Of a stretch of 51,641 bases of DNA, positions 17,618-25,846 are shown piece after piece. Positions within the stretch are counted from its first letter, which is position 1; the number at the start of each line of letters is the position of its first letter. Origin of the DNA: Lachnospiraceae bacterium (GTDB lineage: Bacteria > Bacillota > Clostridia > Lachnospirales > Lachnospiraceae); assembly GCA_024683645.1 (NCBI GenBank), contig JAIKYA010000073.1:1-51641 (forward strand). Direction: 5' to 3'. A model generated the notes under the pieces. That model saw nothing but the letters and a program-made list of their open reading frames with translations. It was not told where the DNA came from and did no database searches. Made by a program: the position numbers and the translations under genes.

Positions 17618-18811
17618 TTATCGATCCATCCTGTTCTGTTTCTGTTCCCACCATTCATGAACAAGGCTTCTGTAGCCCCATTCTTTTATCTTCTCATAGC
17701 TTATACGGTAATTTCCCTTATAGTGCCTGCCTGTTACCGTATACCTTATGTACTGCAGTATATATGCATCCAGCTCTTTCAGGCTCTCATCCGCAGTCAG
17801 ATGCGGGAAAAACCACCTGCTCCAGGAAAAAGCCTTTTCATCTTTTGAATAGAGTTTCCGGTTCAGCGCCCGTATAAAACCCTTTGCCGCCCGCTCTCCG
17901 GGCAGCTTCTTTTTTCTGCTCCAGCGCTGCAGTGCCCTTGCCTTGCGGCTCACCTTATCCTTTAGTTTTTTCTTTGTTGCCTCCGACAGATCCACATTTC
18001 CCGCACATATGGCAAAACCGAGAAACTCGACTGCCTCCCCCGGCGCATAGGTGTGCAGCTTTTTTTCATTAAGCTTAAGTCTTAGGTCTGCAAAAAGCTT
18101 AAGCAGCCTCTCCTTCTTCTCCTCCAGCGCCTCCCTGCTTTCGGCAAGTATCAGTATATCATCCGAATAACGGTAATACTTCTCATTTTCGAACAACTTA
18201 TCCGCATCTTTTAAGTAAATATTTGCAAAAAAAGGAGCAACTGCTATGCCTGCCATGGCACCGTGTTCATCACAGATCTCGCTCCCGTCACCGAGCAGCA
18301 CCTGCTTTCTTCGAAGCATTGCTGCAAACAGTTCAAAAAGCCTCTCATCGTCCCTGCGCATAAACTCCAGTTTATCAAGCAGCATCTCTATATCGATGGA
18401 GTTAAAATAATCGCTTATATCAAGCTTTAAACACCACAGTTTTCCTTCTGCGTTATCCCGAAGCAATCGCCCCAGCGCATCGCCCGCACTCCTGTTTCTG
18501 CGGAATGCATAACAGTTATCGCCAAATACGTCATCATAACGGTAAAGCAGATATGCAATCCCTTTCAATATGCTGTTATAGGGTTCGGGATAAGAATAGA
18601 TAACGCGCTTTTTTACAGAACCGCTCTTGTTTATCTCCTGCCTTATCGGAAGCGGTAAGTTATCGTTTCCCGGGAGCTGCAGATATTTTTCCTCATCAAT
18701 AAAAGAACGCCACACGCCCTCTTCACCGCGGTCAAGGTGCGCGCGTTCCTTTTTATACCGGAGGAACTCCTCCCAGGTTTCCTTTTGTAAAACACTTTCC
18801 AGAATATCCAT
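17618..18811 (-). CDS. Stand-alone reverse transcriptase, class undetermined
   Basis: The protein has 397 residues. RT palm motifs are clear: KLDISDYF with D131 and D134, GIAVAPFFANIYL (189-200), and YRYSDDIL with catalytic D217 and D218, followed by LKLNEKK and FLGFAI. There is no maturase or endonuclease domain and no group II intron ribozyme next to it. The C-terminus (about 275-397) is a basic thumb-like helical region ending in YRISYEKIKEWGYRSLV. Retron RTs have a VTG triplet about 40 residues after the catalytic DD; here a VTG occurs at 359-361, much later. The ATG lacks a Shine-Dalgarno site; a T-rich inverted-repeat arm ends 7 bases before it (18819). It lies between an unknown gene and hflX. 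A domesticated or defence-type RT is possible. Confidence 0.9.
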   Translation of the reverse strand: MDILESVLQKETWEEFLRYKKERAHLDRGEEGVWRSFIDEEKYLQLPGNDNLPLPIRQEINKSGSVKKRVIYSYPEPYNSILKGIAYLLYRYDDVFGDNCYAFRRNRSAGDALGRLLRDNAEGKLWCLKLDISDYFNSIDIEMLLDKLEFMRRDDERLFELFAAMLRRKQVLLGDGSEICDEHGAMAGIAVAPFFANIYLKDADKLFENEKYYRYSDDILILAESREALEEKKERLLKLFADLRLKLNEKKLHTYAPGEAVEFLGFAICAGNVDLSEATKKKLKDKVSRKARALQRWSRKKKLPGERAAKGFIRALNRKLYSKDEKAFSWSRWFFPHLTADESLKELDAYILQYIRYTVTGRHYKGNYRISYEKIKEWGYRSLVHEWWEQKQNRMDR

Positions 18812-18818
18812 AAATATA

Positions 18819-18962
18819 AAAAAGGAAAGAGAAAAAACTTTGAAAGAAACAAAGCGTGCTTGTTTCTACCGGATGATACGTTCCCGGCTGCCTGCAAAGC
18901 TTTTTAAACGGAAACGCTGCACCCGCTGCAGGCGTGAATGATCACATTTCTCTTTCCTTTTT
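18819..18962 (-). ncRNA. Putative structured RNA upstream of the RT, bounded by inverted repeats (retron-like)
   Basis: On the minus strand AAAAAGGAAAGAGAAA (18947-18962) and its exact complement TTTCTCTTTCCTTTTT (18819-18834) bound 112 nt. Inside, in order, are CTGCA/TGCAG, CGTTTCCG/CGGGAACG (8 bp, one G-U) and GAAACAA/TTGTTTC hairpins. The segment begins 8 bases after the upstream gene's stop and ends 7 bases before the RT ATG. This is the a1-msr-msd-a2-RT geometry of retrons. The conserved retron branch-G context was not found. An alternative is a hairpin that controls RT translation, since the first arm carries the only AAGGA-like sequence. Confidence 0.5.
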
Positions 18963-18970
18963 AAGCATTT

Positions 18971-19477
18971 TCAGTTCAGAGCAGCCAATATGCGCTCGCG
19001 CATATAGTTTACTCCGTTGGGAAGGTAGTTAAAGAAATCAAGCACCCCTATTCCCTGCGAATCACAGTATTCCTTAACCTGACGGTTAGCTGCATGGTTA
19101 TAATATGCATATGTATCCCACAGTCTGATATACAGCACCTTTCCTCCGCAGCTCAGCTTATATGAAAACGCATCGGGCAGGCAGTAATTTCCTTTTCGTG
19201 TATAGATCTGCTTTCCCGCATGCATCTCCACATCATCTACGGGGACATGTTCCTCGATCCGCACATCCGCGCGCCCGGCCAGTATCTCCTTAAGCTTTTC
19301 ATCAAAAGTTCTGCCGTCACTCTCAGCCTGTCTCTTCAGCTGAGCTGTACTCGGCGCAGGCTCGGGACGCACATAGCCATTTCCCTTACCCTCGGCCGCT
19401 TCCATCTTTTCTCCCGCAGCTGCCGCAAGCTTTCCGGCAGTAACGGCAAGTTTCGCAAGATTACTCAATAAGCCCAT
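18971..19477 (-). CDS. Unknown 168-residue protein upstream of the RT
   Basis: An AAGGAGGGGGAG site precedes the ATG. The first 30 residues are an Ala/Leu-rich amphipathic helix (LAKLAVTAGKLAAAAGEK) that could lie on a membrane or oligomerise. After a polar linker, residues about 85-168 form a compact alpha/beta domain (KLSCGGKVLYIRLWDTYAYYN, then a Lys/Glu helix, GIGVLDFFNYLPNG). The alternating strand-helix order and the VLYIRL strand are faintly reminiscent of small nuclease folds, but no catalytic set can be assigned. It lies 12 bases after the GGDEF/EAL gene and directly before the RT-associated repeat, so it might be part of the RT unit. No family recognised. Confidence 0.78.
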   Translation of the reverse strand: MGLLSNLAKLAVTAGKLAAAAGEKMEAAEGKGNGYVRPEPAPSTAQLKRQAESDGRTFDEKLKEILAGRADVRIEEHVPVDDVEMHAGKQIYTRKGNYCLPDAFSYKLSCGGKVLYIRLWDTYAYYNHAANRQVKEYCDSQGIGVLDFFNYLPNGVNYMRERILAALN

Positions 19478-19489
19478 CTCTCCCCCTCC

Positions 19490-21154
19490 TTACTCTGTTT
19501 CAAAGTACTTTGCTTCAAACTCCATTATCGGGATGGGTTTTGAAAAATAAAAGCCCTGGAACATCTTGCAGCCCATATCCGACATCATATCAAGCTGTTT
19601 CTTAGTCTCAACACCTTCCGTGATGACCGACATATCCAGTTCGTTAGCCATACTGATTATATGATTCAGTATTATCTCCGAACGTTTTTCCTGTTCTATG
19701 CTCTTTAAAAAGGCCCTGTCTATCTTTATCACATTGGCCTGCAGATCCTTCAGCAGGTTCAGTGAAGAATAGCCTGTTCCGAAATCATCTATCTCCACCT
19801 TAAACCCGCGATTCTGCAGCCTTTTTACCAGTTCGATGCAGCCCTCGGGATCAGCCATCACAGCCGATTCCGTTATTTCCAGGTTGAGTCTGTCCGGAGA
19901 TACATCATACTTCCTGACCAGGTCCGCAAAGGTCTTCTCGATATCTACATAGATCATATCCTTAGGAGATATGTTTACCGAAAGCGGTACATTCTCCTTG
20001 ACTGTCCCCGTCCAGTTTGCAAGCTGTATCACTGTCTTCTCCCAGACATAGGTATCCAGTTCATGTATAAGCCCCGCATTCTCCAGCACTCTGATAAAGC
20101 GGTCCGGCGGTACTATTCCCTGCTCCGGATGGTTCCATCTTACAAGTGCTTCTGCACTGAGAAGCTTTCCGTCCCTGTCATTCTGCGGCTGCAGGAAGAT
20201 ACTCATCTGGTCTTTCTGCAGAGCCTCTTCGAAGCCGGAGATGACCTCGCTGGAATACAGGCGGTCAAGTATCATTGTATCCCTGTATCTGTTCATTGCC
20301 ACGGGATGGTCCGACTCTATGGCCTTGAGCGCTATCTGCGCCTTGTCGCACATTATGGATATATCTTCCCGGCGGTCCGTTATCGGATACAGACCAAACT
20401 GTATATGCACCTTGTAGATGCCGAACTGCTGTCTGTCGACAACCTTCTGGGCAAGCTTCTTTAAAGCTTCCTCGTCAAAATCTTCCTCTGCCATGAGTAT
20501 CATAAAGTGGTCGGACATAATGCGTCCGTACACTCCCTTTGCTCCGGCAAGCTCACGGCACATGCCTGCCATGGAATACAGTATGTCATTCCCGCGGCTG
20601 CGGCCGTAAAGCTGGTTCACCAGCTTAAAATCCTTGATATTGGCACGTATCAGTATGCTCTTCTTATCCGTCGCATTAGACAGATATTCCATTGCGGCAT
20701 CTTTGAAACCCTCCCAGTTACTGATACCTGTAAGTGTATCTATGACCTCCCGGAATTCCATACGGTCGGCTCCGCCGGTATATTCATCCTCGGATATCAC
20801 ATCGCCTTCACTGACTTTACGTATCAGTTCCAGACAGTACTGACGCCTTCCTGTTTCGTCATCGAGTATCAGAGGAACGGCAACTACCTTGTAGGCCTCG
20901 TCGCCGCTTATCTCTGCTTTTTCCTGTATCATGCCGGACTGGGCGGCGCGATAGCTGGCACAATCCAGGCAACGCTTTCCGCGCCCCCAACGGGCATGAC
21001 AATACTCTGCATCCTCGTTCCCCCGGTCCGCCTCCGAAGCATCAGATATAACCTTGCATTCCGAGGGATCCACAATACGAACCACATCATACAGACCGTC
21101 AACAGCCTGCATGAACTTCTTAATATCTTCAATTTTGAAAGAAGGTATTATCAT
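19490..21154 (-). CDS. c-di-GMP phosphodiesterase with degenerate GGDEF and active-looking EAL
   Basis: The protein has 554 residues. The N-terminal domain (1-130) is PAS-like with a Cys cluster (CHARWGRGKRCLDC) that could bind a metal or cofactor. The GGDEF domain (about 140-295) has SDHF where GGDEF should be, so it should not make c-di-GMP and may bind GTP or c-di-GMP instead. The EAL domain (about 300-550) keeps SAEALVRW, LNLEITESA, DDFGTGYSS, IKIDRAFL and EGVET, all expected for catalysis, and should cleave c-di-GMP. Its ATG overlaps the stop of the EF-G paralogue by one base (TAATG), with AAGGAAG inside that gene, so translation is coupled. Confidence 0.9.
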   Translation of the reverse strand: MIIPSFKIEDIKKFMQAVDGLYDVVRIVDPSECKVISDASEADRGNEDAEYCHARWGRGKRCLDCASYRAAQSGMIQEKAEISGDEAYKVVAVPLILDDETGRRQYCLELIRKVSEGDVISEDEYTGGADRMEFREVIDTLTGISNWEGFKDAAMEYLSNATDKKSILIRANIKDFKLVNQLYGRSRGNDILYSMAGMCRELAGAKGVYGRIMSDHFMILMAEEDFDEEALKKLAQKVVDRQQFGIYKVHIQFGLYPITDRREDISIMCDKAQIALKAIESDHPVAMNRYRDTMILDRLYSSEVISGFEEALQKDQMSIFLQPQNDRDGKLLSAEALVRWNHPEQGIVPPDRFIRVLENAGLIHELDTYVWEKTVIQLANWTGTVKENVPLSVNISPKDMIYVDIEKTFADLVRKYDVSPDRLNLEITESAVMADPEGCIELVKRLQNRGFKVEIDDFGTGYSSLNLLKDLQANVIKIDRAFLKSIEQEKRSEIILNHIISMANELDMSVITEGVETKKQLDMMSDMGCKMFQGFYFSKPIPIMEFEAKYFETE

Positions 21155-23247
21155 TAATCTTCCTTGTTGCTTTCAGCTACAGCCTCAGCTCTTGCTGCCA
21201 CTTCCTTCTCCTGTACATCCGAAGGAGCCTGCTCATATCTTATAAACTCATATGCATAATCGCCCCTGCCTCCGGTCATGCTTCGCAGATCCGTGCAATA
21301 ACCGTAAAGTGAAGACATCGGGATCTCGGCCTCTACTACCTGCTTACCGTTGCCGTCGGGATTCATACCGAGTACACGGCCCCTGCGCTTGTTAAGGTCA
21401 CCCATTACGTCACCGGTATACTTGTCGGGAACGGTCACCTTGAGTGAAGCTATGGGCTCTAAGAGTATGGGACCCGCTTCCATAAAGCCCTTCTTGAAAG
21501 CCTGAATGGTAGCCATCTTGAAGGCCATCTCCGAAGAGTCAACGGGATGATAGGATCCGTCGTAAAGTATGCCCTTAACGCCCACAACGGGATAAGCAGC
21601 AAGAGGTCCTCTCTGTACCGATTCCTGCATACCCTTTTCAACAGCGGGAAAGTAGTTCTTGGGAACCGCACCGCCGACCACTTCCTGCTCGAACTCGTAC
21701 GCTTCTTCCAGATTGCCGCTGGGCTCGAAACGCATCTTTACGTGGCCGTACTGTCCGTGTCCGCCGGACTGCTTCTTGTACTTATACTCCACATCCGATT
21801 TCTTCTTGATAGTCTCCCTATATGCGATCTTCGGAGCGGAAAGTTCTATCTCCAGTTTGTATTCATTCATCAGTCTGCTTGCTACCACATCGAGATGCTG
21901 CTCACCCATACCGTAAAGCAGTGTCTGCCTGTTCTCACCGTCATTGACAACCTTGAGCGTCTGATCCTCATGGGTCATCTTCTGCAGAGCCTGAGCCAGC
22001 TTATCGATATCTGCCTTGTTCTTTGGCTTGTAACGCATATAGGTGTAAGGTGTGGATATAGCCGCCTTACCGTACTGTATGGTATTGGCCTTCGTAGACA
22101 GTGTATTTCCGGTTCTGGCAGCGGTAAGCTTCGCGATGGCACCTATATCACCCGCATGCAGTTCCTTTATCTCCTCTGCCTTGCCGCCGGTAAGCAGGTA
22201 AAGCTTGGATACTTTTTCCTCTACATCCTTGTCCTTGTTGTATATAATATCATCTGCCTTGAACACACCGCTCATCACCTTGATCAGTGAGTACTTGCCG
22301 ATAAACGGATCCACAATGGTCTTCCAGATATATGCGCTCTTGGGTTTGGAAAAATCATAGTCAGCCTGGAATATCTCATTATTCTTGAGAGATATACCCG
22401 CAACCTTCTTGTTAAGAGGTGAAGGCATAAGCTTTACTATATCATCCATCAGTGCATAAGTACCCTGGCAGAGTATATTCGATCCCATGGATATGGGGAA
22501 GATATCACATGCGTTCACACTGATCTTAAGCGCTGCTCTCACTTCGTCTTCCGAGAAAGTCTCACCGCTGAAATATCTCTCCATCATATCTTCGCTGGTC
22601 TCTGCCACTGCCTCGATCAGCTGCTCATGATAAGTCTCAAGGTATTCTTTGCTGTAATCGGGCATCTCGGTATCAACCACTTCCTTGCCCTGCCATTTCT
22701 GTGCTTTCTGGCTTATAACGTTTACATAGCCCACAAATTTCTCATTCTCACGTATAGGGAAATGAAGAGGCGCTATCTTTTTTCCGTATCTTTCTATCAG
22801 GTCATCGACAACATTCTTGAAGGAAGCATTGTCAACATCCATATCGGTAACATAGAACATACGGGGAAGCTTGTTCTTCTCGCACAGATCCCATGCTCTC
22901 TCAGTACCCACTTCCACTCCGGCCTTACCGGATACAACTATGATCGCCGCGTCCGCAGCGCTTATGGCCTCTTCAGCCTCACCCACGAAATCGAACATAC
23001 CCGGTGCATCAAGGATGTTGATCTTGGCACCTTCCCATTCCATGGGGATTACAGAGGTCGATATGGATATAAGGCGCTTCTGCTCCTCTTTTCCGTAATC
23101 GGAGATTGTGTTCTTATCTTCGGTTTTACCCATTCTGGATGTAAGTCCGGCCAGATAAGCCATAGATTCCGCAAGTGCCGTCTTTCCCGCACCGCTGTGC
23201 CCCAAAAGTACCACGTTCCTGATCTTGTCTGTAGTATAGACGTTCAT
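21154..23247 (-). CDS. Elongation factor G paralogue (EF-G-like GTPase)
   Basis: The protein has 697 residues from the ATG at 23247, chosen for its GGAGGT site; an upstream in-frame start at 23313 adds unrelated residues. EF-G domain order is complete: G domain (G1 GHSGAGKT, 16-23; G3 DAPG, 80-83), domain II, III, IV (SGGHGQYGHV) and V. The G4 motif, normally NKxD, is TDMD (134-137), and G3 differs from the standard DTPG. These changes mark the divergent EF-G-like family found beside a normal EF-G in many Clostridia; its role is not established. It is the first gene of a long leftward string with its own promoter. Confidence 0.9.
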   Translation of the reverse strand: MNVYTTDKIRNVVLLGHSGAGKTALAESMAYLAGLTSRMGKTEDKNTISDYGKEEQKRLISISTSVIPMEWEGAKINILDAPGMFDFVGEAEEAISAADAAIIVVSGKAGVEVGTERAWDLCEKNKLPRMFYVTDMDVDNASFKNVVDDLIERYGKKIAPLHFPIRENEKFVGYVNVISQKAQKWQGKEVVDTEMPDYSKEYLETYHEQLIEAVAETSEDMMERYFSGETFSEDEVRAALKISVNACDIFPISMGSNILCQGTYALMDDIVKLMPSPLNKKVAGISLKNNEIFQADYDFSKPKSAYIWKTIVDPFIGKYSLIKVMSGVFKADDIIYNKDKDVEEKVSKLYLLTGGKAEEIKELHAGDIGAIAKLTAARTGNTLSTKANTIQYGKAAISTPYTYMRYKPKNKADIDKLAQALQKMTHEDQTLKVVNDGENRQTLLYGMGEQHLDVVASRLMNEYKLEIELSAPKIAYRETIKKKSDVEYKYKKQSGGHGQYGHVKMRFEPSGNLEEAYEFEQEVVGGAVPKNYFPAVEKGMQESVQRGPLAAYPVVGVKGILYDGSYHPVDSSEMAFKMATIQAFKKGFMEAGPILLEPIASLKVTVPDKYTGDVMGDLNKRRGRVLGMNPDGNGKQVVEAEIPMSSLYGYCTDLRSMTGGRGDYAYEFIRYEQAPSDVQEKEVAARAEAVAESNKED

Positions 23248-23321
23248 ATCGTAACCTCCATTTTGTATTTTTTGTGGAATTTTCATAACTAAAACTACAA
23301 AAATCACCCACATTTAGAAAT

Positions 23322-23350
23322 ATTTTACCAAAACAGCAGTTGTATTACAA
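23322..23350 (-). promoter_or_regulatory. Promoter of the EF-G-like gene (TTGTAA-17-TAAAAT)
   Basis: On the minus strand TTGTAA (23345-23350) and TAAAAT (23322-23327) are 17 bases apart, 75 bases upstream of the ATG at 23247. Confidence 0.6.
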
Positions 23351-23390
23351 GTAAAAAATTCACGTTAGTCATTATATAATCTCCACAGCA

Positions 23391-23510
23391 GGCATCAGAG
23401 CCAGCTAAGCCGTTACGCACATAAGCCCAAAGGACGAAATGTGAGTTTAGCACCGTTGCGAGCCCGAACCCAAGCGGGAGCGGGTCCTGTGATTACACAT
23501 GTGTAAATGA
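23391..23510 (-). repeat. Dispersed structured repeat, copy B (5' half diverged)
   Basis: The 3' half, 23442-23489 (from GTGAGTTTAGCACCG to GTCCTG), matches copies A and C with a few substitutions. The 5' half has changed, yet GCTAA (23404-23408) can still pair with TTAGC in the core, and CACAT/ATGTG close the variable loop. The right flank is a 14-base palindrome TTACACATGTGTAA. The copy follows the stop of the oppF-like gene by about 10 bases, similar to copy A behind its upstream gene. Otherwise the 23251-23517 gap holds only the EF-G promoter. Confidence 0.7.
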
Positions 23511-23517
23511 GCCGGCG

Positions 23518-24246
23518 TTAGTTATATATGCCTGCACTTTCCAGCAAAAGTTTAGTGTATTCTTGTTTGGGATTGCGATAGAGTTCCGAGGGAACTCCTT
23601 CTTCGATGATACGGCCGTCGCGAAGAATGAGTACACGGTCACAGAAATGATACATGACACGGAGGTCATGGGATATGAAGAGCATGGAGAGGTTGCGCTT
23701 CTCCTTGAGTTCTTTCATGAGTTTTAAGACCTGTGCGGCAACCGTTACATCAAGTGCCGATACGGGTTCATCCGCAATGAGCAGCTTCGGTTCGCGCATA
23801 AGTGCCGCACCTATGCATACTCTCTGGCGCTGTCCGCCGGAAAGCTCGGTGCTTCTTCTGTCGTAATATTCGGGACCGAGTCCCACTTCCTCCAGCATGG
23901 AAAGCACGGCATCCCTTCGTTCCGCGGCCTTCATACCGCCTTTCATCTTCAGCGGCTCCTGCATTATCCAGCCTACCGTCTTGGCGGGGTTCAGCGAACC
24001 GTATGGATCCTGGAATACCATCTGCGGATTATGTGTATTTACGATGCATTCACCACTGACAGGTTTCACCATGCCCAGTATGCTCTTGGCTATAGTGGTC
24101 TTTCCGCTTCCGCTCTCACCCGCAAGTCCCAGTATCTCTCCGCGGTCGAGCTTAAAGCTCACCCCTTTGAGCACTTCCTTTACCTGTCTGTTTGCGCCCT
24201 TAAAGGAGACCCTGACATCTTTAAGTTCAAGTATGTTTTCACTCAT
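23518..24246 (-). CDS. Peptide/nickel-type ABC importer ATPase (OppF/DppF-like)
   Basis: The protein has 242 residues. Walker A GLAGESGSGKTT, Q-loop, signature LSGGQRQRV, Walker B LLIADEPVSALD and switch His (LFISHD) are intact. It energises uptake of the ligand caught by the lipoprotein at 26775-28304. It is shorter than usual OppF (about 320), lacking most of the C-terminal oligopeptide-specific tail. Its start overlaps the upstream ATPase stop by ATGA. Last gene of the operon. Confidence 0.93.
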   Translation of the reverse strand: MSENILELKDVRVSFKGANRQVKEVLKGVSFKLDRGEILGLAGESGSGKTTIAKSILGMVKPVSGECIVNTHNPQMVFQDPYGSLNPAKTVGWIMQEPLKMKGGMKAAERRDAVLSMLEEVGLGPEYYDRRSTELSGGQRQRVCIGAALMREPKLLIADEPVSALDVTVAAQVLKLMKELKEKRNLSMLFISHDLRVMYHFCDRVLILRDGRIIEEGVPSELYRNPKQEYTKLLLESAGIYN

Positions 24247-25034
24247 AGTCTGACCTCCGGTATGGCTCCGATCAGCTGCTTTGTATATTCTTCCTGCGGA
24301 TCCCTGAATATCTGCGATACGCTCCCCTGCTCGACTATCCTGCCTTTCTTCATCACCTGCACCTTGTCCGATATCTGCTCGATAAGAGAAAGATCATGGG
24401 ATATAAAAAGGATGGAAAGCTTTTCTTTTTCGTTAAGTTTCTTTAAAAGCTTTATTATCTGGGCCTGGACAGTCACATCCAGCGCAGTGGTAGGCTCGTC
24501 CGCGATCAGCAGCTTGGGATGTCCCACCATAGCCGCCGCTATCATTACACGCTGCCTCATTCCTCCGGAAAGCTCGTGGGGATAGCTGTCATATACACTC
24601 TGAGCATCTCTCAGTTCCACGTTCTTAAGGCACTCAAGCGCCCTCTGCTTTCTCTGTTCCGGACTCATATCCTTATGGTGTATCCTTAAGGCTTCCTCTA
24701 CCTGCAGTCCCGTTTTCATCGTCGGATTGAGCGCCGTCATCGGCTCCTGGAATATCATGCATATCTCATCGCCCTGAAGTTCCCTCAGTTCGCTTCGCTT
24801 CATCGTCAGCAGATCCCTGCCTTCAAACAGTATGCTGCCTTCCTTTATGAGCTTCTTTCTCGGTAGCAGCCCCGCTATCGCAAGCGCCGTCATTGATTTA
24901 CCCGAGCCGGATTCGCCCACTATACCGAGTATCTCACCCTCGTCGAGAGTAAAGCTCACATGTTCCACTACTTTTTCGGGAGTCTGGTGATCATGGAATT
25001 CCACACCGAAATCTCTCACTTCAAGGAGGCTCAT
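24243..25034 (-). CDS. Peptide/nickel-type ABC importer ATPase (OppD/DppD-like)
   Basis: The protein has 263 residues. Walker A GIVGESGSGKSM, signature LSGGMRQRV, Walker B LLIADEPTTALD, and MIFQEPMTALNP are typical of OppD/DppD. Like its partner it lacks most of the C-terminal extension that often carries a [4Fe-4S] site. It pairs with the 23518-24246 ATPase as a heterodimer. ATGA overlaps join it to both neighbours. Confidence 0.93.
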   Translation of the reverse strand: MSLLEVRDFGVEFHDHQTPEKVVEHVSFTLDEGEILGIVGESGSGKSMTALAIAGLLPRKKLIKEGSILFEGRDLLTMKRSELRELQGDEICMIFQEPMTALNPTMKTGLQVEEALRIHHKDMSPEQRKQRALECLKNVELRDAQSVYDSYPHELSGGMRQRVMIAAAMVGHPKLLIADEPTTALDVTVQAQIIKLLKKLNEKEKLSILFISHDLSLIEQISDKVQVMKKGRIVEQGSVSQIFRDPQEEYTKQLIGAIPEVRL

Positions 25035-25846
25035 CTGAATCCCCCCTTTACCGTATCCTCACTGATGCCTTCCGCAACCAGTGCAAAACCGAGAACCATC
25101 AGTGCTATGGCGAGTCCCGGGAATATCGCATACCAGGGGGCCGTAAACATGTATGACTGCGCTTCGGAAAGCATGCGTCCGAGAGAAGCCTCCGGCGGCT
25201 GCACGCCTATCCCCAGATAGCTCAGCCCCGCTTCCGCAAGCACTGCATTGTTAAAACCTATCATCACCGCACTTAAAAGAACGGGAAGTATATTTGGCAG
25301 TATATGCACAAAAATGATCCTCATATGTCCCGCCCCGAAAAGAGCTGCACTCTGCACATAATCAAGTGCTATATTTTTCTTGTATTCCGCTCTCACTATC
25401 CTCGCAAAACTCGGCACAAATGCTATGCCGAGAGCTATCACCACATTGAAGCTTCCCGTACCGAGTATCGATACTATAACGAGTGCGAGCAGTATGCTCG
25501 GAAAGGAGAACATCACATCATTTATCCTCATGAGCACAAGGTCTATCGTCCCGCCGAAATACCCGCACACGGCTCCGAGTATCACACCGAAGACGGTTCC
25601 TATGGCAACCGTTCCGAGCGCTATGAAAAGCGTATTCCTTATCCCTTCCATAACCCTTGAAAAAATATCTCTTCCGTAATTGTCGCAGCCCATTATATGT
25701 GCTGCTCCCGGAGGCGCAAAGCGCATGGCGTTATCCATCTGCGTGGAAGGGTACGGGGTCACAAAACAGCCTGTAACGGCGATCAGTACGATCAGCGCCG
25801 TTATGACAAGCCCCGCTTTGAAATTGAAATTATCATACTTTTTCAT
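25031..25846 (-). CDS. Peptide/nickel-type ABC importer permease (OppC/DppC-like)
   Basis: The protein has 271 residues from the ATG at 25846, which overlaps the previous stop as ATGA and has GAGGA upstream; a start nine codons earlier is unlikely. Six membrane segments are expected. The BPD_transp_1 domain carries the EAA-type loop (NNAVLAEAGLSYLGIGVQPP), which contacts the ATPase. An N-terminal membrane helix precedes the domain, as in OppC. Confidence 0.92.
   Translation of the reverse strand: MKKYDNFNFKAGLVITALIVLIAVTGCFVTPYPSTQMDNAMRFAPPGAAHIMGCDNYGRDIFSRVMEGIRNTLFIALGTVAIGTVFGVILGAVCGYFGGTIDLVLMRINDVMFSFPSILLALVIVSILGTGSFNVVIALGIAFVPSFARIVRAEYKKNIALDYVQSAALFGAGHMRIIFVHILPNILPVLLSAVMIGFNNAVLAEAGLSYLGIGVQPPEASLGRMLSEAQSYMFTAPWYAIFPGLAIALMVLGFALVAEGISEDTVKGGFR

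Noticed and set aside
17618..18811. RT as a group II intron maturase
   Set aside because: No X/maturase domain and no domain V/VI-like sequence next to it, unlike the true intron at 51503-51641.
18643..18897. 84-codon minus-strand frame across the RT start and the putative ncRNA
   Set aside because: It overlaps the RT in another frame, has no ribosome-binding site and encodes low-complexity Phe/Leu/Arg sequence; treated as chance.
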